DNA of 64,000 nt from Microlunatus sp. Gsoil 973 (GTDB lineage: Bacteria; Actinomycetota; Actinomycetes; Propionibacteriales; Propionibacteriaceae). The first letter of the stretch is position 1; each line of letters begins with the position of its first letter. Positions 59,829 through 64,000 of the stretch are shown here, piece by piece. The notes under the pieces are model-generated. The model did no database searches, was not told the origin of the DNA, and saw only the letters and a program-made list of their open reading frames with translations. The stretch is from contig NZ_CP046122.1 of NCBI RefSeq assembly GCF_009707365.1, forward strand, positions 1,240,001 to 1,304,000, written 5' to 3'. The position numbers and the translations under genes are program-made.

Positions 59829-61216
59829 CCGACACGACCGACGCCAACACGATCGGTGTCAGCGCGATCGACGACGCAACCGGGGGCAGCCCGGTCACCC
59901 CGCCGCCGGTGGTCGCCGTCGTCGGCCGGCCCAATGTCGGCAAATCGACGCTGGTGAACCGGCTGATCGGCCGCCGTGCCGCTGTGGTCCAGGACACACC
60001 GGGCGTGACCCGCGACCGGGTGTCGTACGACGCCATCTGGAACGGTCGGCAGTTCGTGGTCGTCGACACCGGTGGCTGGGCACCCGACGCCAAGGGCATG
60101 GCCGCACAGATCGCCGAACAGGCCGAACTGGCCATCGGGGCGGCCGACGCCGTGGTCTTCGTCGTCGACACAAATGTCGGGATCACCGACGACGACGAGG
60201 CAGTAGTCCGGGTCCTGCGGCGCAGCAAGAAGCCGGTGCTGCTGGTGGCCAACAAGGTTGACGACCAGCGGGCAGAGGCCGAGGCGGCGGCGATGTGGAA
60301 TCTGGGCCTCGGCGAACCGCACGCGGTCTCCGCGCTGACCGGGCGTGGCAGCGGTGACCTGTTGGACGCGATCCTGGACATCCTGCCCAAGGCGCCGCAG
60401 GAGATCGTCGAAGAGGGTGGGCCTCGGCGGGTGGCGATCGTCGGCCGGCCGAATGTCGGCAAGTCCAGCCTGCTCAACAAGCTCGCCAACCAGCAGCGTT
60501 CGGTGGTCGACAACGTCTCCGGCACCACGGTCGATCCGGTCGACGAACTGGTCGAGATCGACGGCACGCTCTACCGGTTGATCGACACCGCCGGGATCCG
60601 GCGCAAGGTCAAGGAGGCCAGCGGCCACGAATACTACGCCAGCCTGCGGACCCAGGGCGCCATCGAGCGGGCCGAGGTGTGCATCGTGGTGATCGACGCC
60701 AGCGAGCCGCTGACCGAACAGGACCTGCGGATACTGACCAACGTCGAGGAGTCCGGTCGGGCACTGCTGATCGCCTTCAACAAATGGGATCTGACCGACG
60801 AGGAGCGCCGTCGGTACCTGGGCCGTGAGATCGAACGCGACCTGGTGCAGTTCGGCTGGGCCGGACAGGTCAACATGTCCGCGCTGACCGGCAGGCACCT
60901 GGACCGGCTCGGCCCGGCGATCGAGGAGGCACTGGCAGGCTGGGAGACCAGGGTCTCCACCGGCAAGCTGAACGCCTTCCTCGGTCGGCTCGTGGCATCG
61001 CATCCGCATCCGGTGCGCGGCGGCAAGCAGCCACGGATCCTTTTCGGTACGCAGGCCCAGGCCGCACCGCCGACCTTCATCCTGTTCACCAGCGGGCGGA
61101 TGGACGCCGGCTACGTACGCTTCATCGAACGCCGGTTGCGGGAGGAGTTCGGCTTCCACGGCAGCCCGATCCATCTGCAGATCCGGCCGCGGGAGAAGCG
61201 TAAGGACAGGTCCTGA
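59825..61216 (+). CDS. der: Ribosome biogenesis GTPase Der
   Basis: A 463-residue protein with two GTPase domains in tandem: [10 protein letters not shown] (about 38) and [10 protein letters not shown] (about 209), each with its DxxG (DTGGW, DTAGIR) and NKxD-type motif (NKVDD, NKWDL), then a KH-like domain ending [10 protein letters not shown]. Der (EngA) is needed for assembly of the large ribosomal subunit. It is the last gene of cmk-plsC-der. Confidence 0.97.
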   Translation: MTDTTDANTIGVSAIDDATGGSPVTPPPVVAVVGRPNVGKSTLVNRLIGRRAAVVQDTPGVTRDRVSYDAIWNGRQFVVVDTGGWAPDAKGMAAQIAEQAELAIGAADAVVFVVDTNVGITDDDEAVVRVLRRSKKPVLLVANKVDDQRAEAEAAAMWNLGLGEPHAVSALTGRGSGDLLDAILDILPKAPQEIVEEGGPRRVAIVGRPNVGKSSLLNKLANQQRSVVDNVSGTTVDPVDELVEIDGTLYRLIDTAGIRRKVKEASGHEYYASLRTQGAIERAEVCIVVIDASEPLTEQDLRILTNVEESGRALLIAFNKWDLTDEERRRYLGREIERDLVQFGWAGQVNMSALTGRHLDRLGPAIEEALAGWETRVSTGKLNAFLGRLVASHPHPVRGGKQPRILFGTQAQAAPPTFILFTSGRMDAGYVRFIERRLREEFGFHGSPIHLQIRPREKRKDRS

Positions 61217-61282
61217 CGCGTCCGGGTCGGCCCGGGCGTCAACCGGGCCGGTGCGGATGTGATGGTGCTCCGCGGCCTGTAG

Positions 61283-61288
61283 TAGTGT
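61283..61288 (+). promoter_or_regulatory. -10 box of tRNA-Pro
   Basis: TAGTGT lies 26 nt before the first base of the tRNA, leaving room for a short leader that RNase P would remove. Confidence 0.4.
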
Positions 61289-61314
61289 TGCTCTCCGGCC
61301 TGTGACGGGCCGAT

Positions 61315-61390
61315 CGGGCTGTGGCGCAGTTGGTAGCGTGCCGGTCTGGGGGACCGGAGGCCGCGGGTTCAAGTCCCGCCAGCCCGACCA
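61315..61390 (+). tRNA. tRNA-Pro (anticodon GGG), CCA encoded
   Basis: A full cloverleaf can be drawn: acceptor CGGGCTG paired with CAGCCCG, D-stem GCGC/GCGT, anticodon stem CCGGT/ACCGG with loop CTGGGGG (anticodon GGG), variable loop AGGCC, T-stem GCGGG/CCCGC with TTCAAGT. The discriminator base is A, and CCA is encoded at 61388-61390. It reads proline codons CCC and CCU. Confidence 0.97.
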
Positions 61391-61404
61391 TTTCAACGCC
61401 CTTC

Positions 61405-61466
61405 CCGCACCGCCTGCTGCACCGCGCACCCTGTGTACAGGGTGCGGCGTGCAGCAGCTGGTGCGG
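61405..61466 (+). terminator. Long imperfect hairpin after tRNA-Pro
   Basis: Three stems of 7, 9 and 9 bp, separated by 2x2 internal loops, close a TGTA loop: CCGCACC/GGTGCGG, CTGCTGCAC/GTGCAGCAG and CGCACCCTG/CAGGGTGCG. It starts 15 nt after the tRNA. No T-tract follows. It may terminate the tRNA transcript or be a palindromic repeat element. The rest of 61391-61618 shows no gene that I can support. Confidence 0.55.
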
Positions 61467-61618
61467 CAGGAGTGTGGAGCTGGCGGGTGGGAGGTCGATG
61501 CCGACTGAGGCCGCCGGGATGGCAAGGATTGACGCGTACTCCTCGGTCTAGTTGACTCCTCTGCACCGCGGTTCCGCGGATATCCCGCGATGGAGCAGGG
61601 CGATCGAACGGAGCGACC

Positions 61619-62545
61619 ATGACAGCACCAAGGTCGGGTACCACGTCCCGGACGAATACGACCGGCGGCAACGGCGTCAGTATCCAGACCAACATCCAGG
61701 CCAAGCTGGACGATCTGGCCCCTTCGATGCGTCGGGTCGGCCTGGCGATCCTGCAGCACCCGCCGATCGTCGTCGAGAAGTCGATCACCGAACTCGCCAG
61801 GTTGTGCGACACCTCTGAAACCTCGATCGTCCGGTTCTGCCGCAAGCTCGGCTTCACCGGCTACGCCCAGTTCAAGCTGACCATGGCCGCGGAACTGGCC
61901 ACCGAGTCCGCACAGTCCTTCGGCGATGTCGGCCATGGCGCCGACATCGGTACCGACGACAGTCTGGGCGACGCCGTCGCCAAGATCGCGCGCGCGGAGA
62001 GCCTCGGCATCCAGGAGACCACCGCCAATCTTGATCTTGGCGCGCTGGAACGGATCGTCGATGCGATCGACAGCTCCAGCCGGGTGATCATCTACGGCAT
62101 CGGGGCCAGCAACGCCGGCGCCCAGGACCTGGTGCAGAAACTGCTGCGGATCGGTCGCGTCGCGATCGGGTTCCACGACGCCCACGAGGCGGTTGTCTCC
62201 GCCTCGCTACTGCAGGCCGGCGACGTCGCGATCGCGATCTCCCACAGCGGTCGCACCAGAGAACCCATCGAGCTGCTGCGTGCCGCCCGGCACGCCGGAG
62301 CATTCACCGTCGCGATCACCAACGTCGACGACTCGCCGATCACCGAGTTCGCCGACGATGTCTTGCGCACCGCCGTCCGAGAGACGACATTCCGGTCCGG
62401 GGCGATGGCCAGCCGGATCGCCCAGTTGGCGTTGATCGACTACATCTTCGTCGGCGTGGCCCGGAAGAACTTCCAGCAGACCGTCGGCGCCCTCGAGGTC
62501 ACTTACGACAGCGTCCGGGCGCTGCGCGACGACCGCGGCCGATGA
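61619..62545 (+). CDS. MurR/RpiR-family transcriptional regulator
   Basis: A 308-residue regulator. After a 20-residue polar start it has the RpiR helix-turn-helix domain (LARLCDTSETSIVRFCRKLGF at about 58-78) and from about 130 a SIS sugar-phosphate-binding domain (IYGIGASNAGAQDL, AISHSGRTREPIELL). CGGAGCG lies before the ATG. Its stop overlaps the namZ-like gene by 4 nt, so the likely ligand is MurNAc-6-phosphate or a related cell-wall sugar phosphate. Confidence 0.92.
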   Translation: MTAPRSGTTSRTNTTGGNGVSIQTNIQAKLDDLAPSMRRVGLAILQHPPIVVEKSITELARLCDTSETSIVRFCRKLGFTGYAQFKLTMAAELATESAQSFGDVGHGADIGTDDSLGDAVAKIARAESLGIQETTANLDLGALERIVDAIDSSSRVIIYGIGASNAGAQDLVQKLLRIGRVAIGFHDAHEAVVSASLLQAGDVAIAISHSGRTREPIELLRAARHAGAFTVAITNVDDSPITEFADDVLRTAVRETTFRSGAMASRIAQLALIDYIFVGVARKNFQQTVGALEVTYDSVRALRDDRGR

Positions 62546-63741
62546 ACGTTTCCACCAAGCCAGACCGTCGAGGGATACGAACCGGGGTCGCTGCCCTTTG
62601 TGACGACCCGGCCCTCGTCGGCGACGGGCGTTTCGGTCTGGTGACCAACTTCACCGGAACCCTTCCCGACCTCAGTCGCAACGTCGACGGGCTGTTGGCG
62701 GCCGGGGTGCCGATCACGGCGCTGTTCGGTCCCGAACACGGGCTGCGCGGCAGTGTGCAGGCTGGGCAGACAGAGTCGCTGGCCGACGATCCGGACACCG
62801 GGCTGTCGATCCACGAGACCTATCTGCGGACCGATGAGGAACTGGACGAGATCGTCAGCGGGACGGGAGTCGACGGCCTCATCTTCGACATCCAGGACAT
62901 CGGCAGCCGCTTCTACACCTACATCTGGACGATGTACGACGTGATGCTCAGCGCGGCCCGGACCCGCAAGCGCTTCGTCGTTCTCGACCGACCCAACCCG
63001 CTGGCCGGACTGAATGTCGCCGGTCCCGGTCTCGATCCGGAATACCGGAGTTTCGTCGGCCGGGTCGACATCCCGCTGCGGCATGGACTGACCATCGGTG
63101 AGCTGGCGCGATATCTCAATCTGCACCACGTCCCGGCGGCGGCAGGTCGCGCGGTTGACCTGACCGTGATCGCGATGGACGGCTGGACGCGGGCGATGGA
63201 TTTCGACGCCACCGGGCTGCCGTGGACCCCGCCGTCGCCCAACATGCCCAGTGTGGCCACCGCATTCGCCTTCGCCGGTACGGCGTTGTTCGAAGGTACG
63301 ACGGTCAGCGAAGGACGCGGGACGACCAAACCCTTCGAGCAGGTCGGCGCGCCGTGGGTCGACGGCCGATTGTTGCCCGTCCTGCGCGCGTCCGGATTGC
63401 CGGGGGTGCTGTTCCGCGAGGCCTGGTTCACCCCGTCGTTCCACAAGTACGCCGGCGAGCAGGTCCGCGGCATTGCGCTGCATGTGACCGACCGGCAGCT
63501 CTTCGATCCGGTCCGCACCGCCGTGACGATGATCGCCGCGCTCGCCGACCTCTATCAGGAGTTCGGCTTCTCGGCTCCCGGTGAACGGGTGGACGCTCCG
63601 GACCGGGGATACGCGATCGATCGGCTGTGGGGGTCGGCCAGCCTTCGCCGGGTGGTCGAGGAGGGTCGCGATCCACGATCGCTTCTCCAGCCACCCGGCT
63701 CGGTCGAGACCCACTTTCCGGGCGGCGTGCTGCTCTACTGA
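62542..63741 (+). CDS. DUF1343 exo-beta-N-acetylmuramidase (NamZ-like, GH171)
   Basis: A 399-residue protein of the DUF1343 family, whose member NamZ removes terminal MurNAc from peptidoglycan fragments. Signatures are FGLVTNFTG, LFGPEHGLRG, DDPDTGLSIHETY, the acidic DGLIFDIQDIGSRFYTY in broken form, VLDRPNPLAG and SVATAFAFAGTALFEGTTVSEGRGT. No signal peptide is seen at the ATG (62542), so it may work in the cytoplasm or lack an annotated leader. It is coupled to the MurR-type regulator in front. Confidence 0.92.
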   Translation: MNVSTKPDRRGIRTGVAALCDDPALVGDGRFGLVTNFTGTLPDLSRNVDGLLAAGVPITALFGPEHGLRGSVQAGQTESLADDPDTGLSIHETYLRTDEELDEIVSGTGVDGLIFDIQDIGSRFYTYIWTMYDVMLSAARTRKRFVVLDRPNPLAGLNVAGPGLDPEYRSFVGRVDIPLRHGLTIGELARYLNLHHVPAAAGRAVDLTVIAMDGWTRAMDFDATGLPWTPPSPNMPSVATAFAFAGTALFEGTTVSEGRGTTKPFEQVGAPWVDGRLLPVLRASGLPGVLFREAWFTPSFHKYAGEQVRGIALHVTDRQLFDPVRTAVTMIAALADLYQEFGFSAPGERVDAPDRGYAIDRLWGSASLRRVVEEGRDPRSLLQPPGSVETHFPGGVLLY

Positions 63742-63787
63742 GCTGGATTGTTCACCGAAGGAAACGACGCCACCCAAAATACCCACT

Positions 63788-63823
63788 TGACAACATGCTG
63801 TCATATATGACAGCATGTTGTCA
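63788..63823 (+). promoter_or_regulatory. 36-bp perfect palindrome over the promoter and start codon of the last gene
   Basis: TGACAACATGCTGTCA (63788-63803), TATA, and TGACAGCATGTTGTCA (63808-63823) form a dyad without mismatch. It includes most of a TTGACA -35 box (63787-63792) and ends on the first base of the ATG. Each arm also contains the smaller TGACA/TGTCA inversion. A tightly regulated, leaderless promoter is the simplest reading. Confidence 0.75.
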
Positions 63824-64000
63824 TGAATGGATCCGTACCGCGGGTAGCTCACCTCGCCGTCTACGACACCGTCGCCGACTGGGAATACGGTCACCTGGTT
63901 GTCGAACTGAACACCGGCCGGTTCACCGGCGTGCCGTACCAGGTCCGGACCGTCGCCGAATCGCCCGGCCCGGTCACCACCATGGGCGGGCTGCGGCTGC
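63823..64000 (+). CDS. DJ-1/PfpI-like glutamine amidotransferase family protein, 5' part
   Basis: The frame opens at the ATG at 63823 (MNGSVPRVAHLAVYDTVADW) and is cut by the window edge after 59 codons. The start VAHLAVYDTVADWEYGHLVV and the later VRTVAESPGPVTTMGGLRL are typical of the YdeA/YoaZ-type branch of the DJ-1/PfpI family, which acts as chaperone-like or protease-like proteins. The nucleophile Cys would lie beyond the edge. There is no Shine-Dalgarno sequence; a 36-bp palindrome covers the promoter. Confidence 0.7.
   Translation, partial: MNGSVPRVAHLAVYDTVADWEYGHLVVELNTGRFTGVPYQVRTVAESPGPVTTMGGLRL

Noticed and set aside
59582-62185. Minus-strand open frame of 867 codons across plsC, der and the tRNA
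   Set aside because: It crosses a tRNA gene and two conserved genes and has no motif of its own.

Overview
The window comes from a high-GC actinobacterium. The Pup-proteasome genes (dop, pup, prcB, prcA), leaderless starts placed 6-7 nt after TANNNT -10 boxes, SARP-type regulators, a 13E12/DUF222-HNH gene and an actinobacterial LigD all fit a member of the Propionibacteriales or a relative. The exact genus is my inference.

Layout. 0-3.6 kb: a cut SDR, ligD and a YbaK-type deacylase on the minus strand. 3.7-7.4 kb: hisD-hisC-hisB-hisH as an overlapping operon. 7.6-14.1 kb: a mixed accessory block (DUF222-HNH, a small methyltransferase-like protein, a HAD-DUF952 fusion, GH51 arabinofuranosidase, MmcQ/YjbR protein, and a TetR/membrane-protein pair with two operators) that separates hisH from hisA. 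14.1-20 kb: hisA followed by an acyl reductase-HAD fusion, a LarA-like (DUF2088) protein and a frameshifted PlsC-like acyltransferase. 20-27 kb: yebC, DUF3054, the Pup-proteasome locus (with an alpha/beta hydrolase inside it) and tyrA. 58.3-61.2 kb: cmk-plsC-der, then tRNA-Pro(GGG). 61.6-63.7 kb: a MurR-NamZ peptidoglycan-recycling pair. The right edge cuts a DJ-1/PfpI-like gene that sits under a 36-bp perfect palindrome.

The part that stands out is 27-57 kb, lying between tyrA and cmk, genes that are often neighbours in actinobacteria. It holds two SARP-family regulators, a protealysin-like M4 protease between two odd low-complexity basic proteins, a divergent acyl-CoA carboxyltransferase, and a 23.5-kb operon of eleven almost fully overlapping genes. 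The operon encodes a two-subunit iterative synthase of the PUFA/secondary-lipid type: subunit 1 is ER-ER-KS-AT-ACP-KR, and subunit 2 is KS-AT-ACP-DH with a built-in phosphopantetheinyl transferase. With these come a free ACP, two alkaline-phosphatase-superfamily phosphodiesterases, an alpha/beta hydrolase, a beta-propeller/epimerase fusion, a second epimerase, an SDR, a sulfotransferase and a PQQ-like propeller protein. The gene set predicts a reduced, tailored and probably sulfated lipid or polyketide; the product cannot be read from sequence.

Reading the promoters by eye shows GTGAC-type heptamers in exact 11-bp or 22-bp phase in front of the first SARP gene, the Gly/Arg-rich gene, the carboxyltransferase and the synthase operon. 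That is the geometry of SARP binding sites, so these units probably form one regulon. Three genes (PlsC-like, carboxyltransferase, synthase subunit 2) carry single frame breaks; at least two lie at five-G runs, so assembly error must be excluded before calling them pseudogenes.
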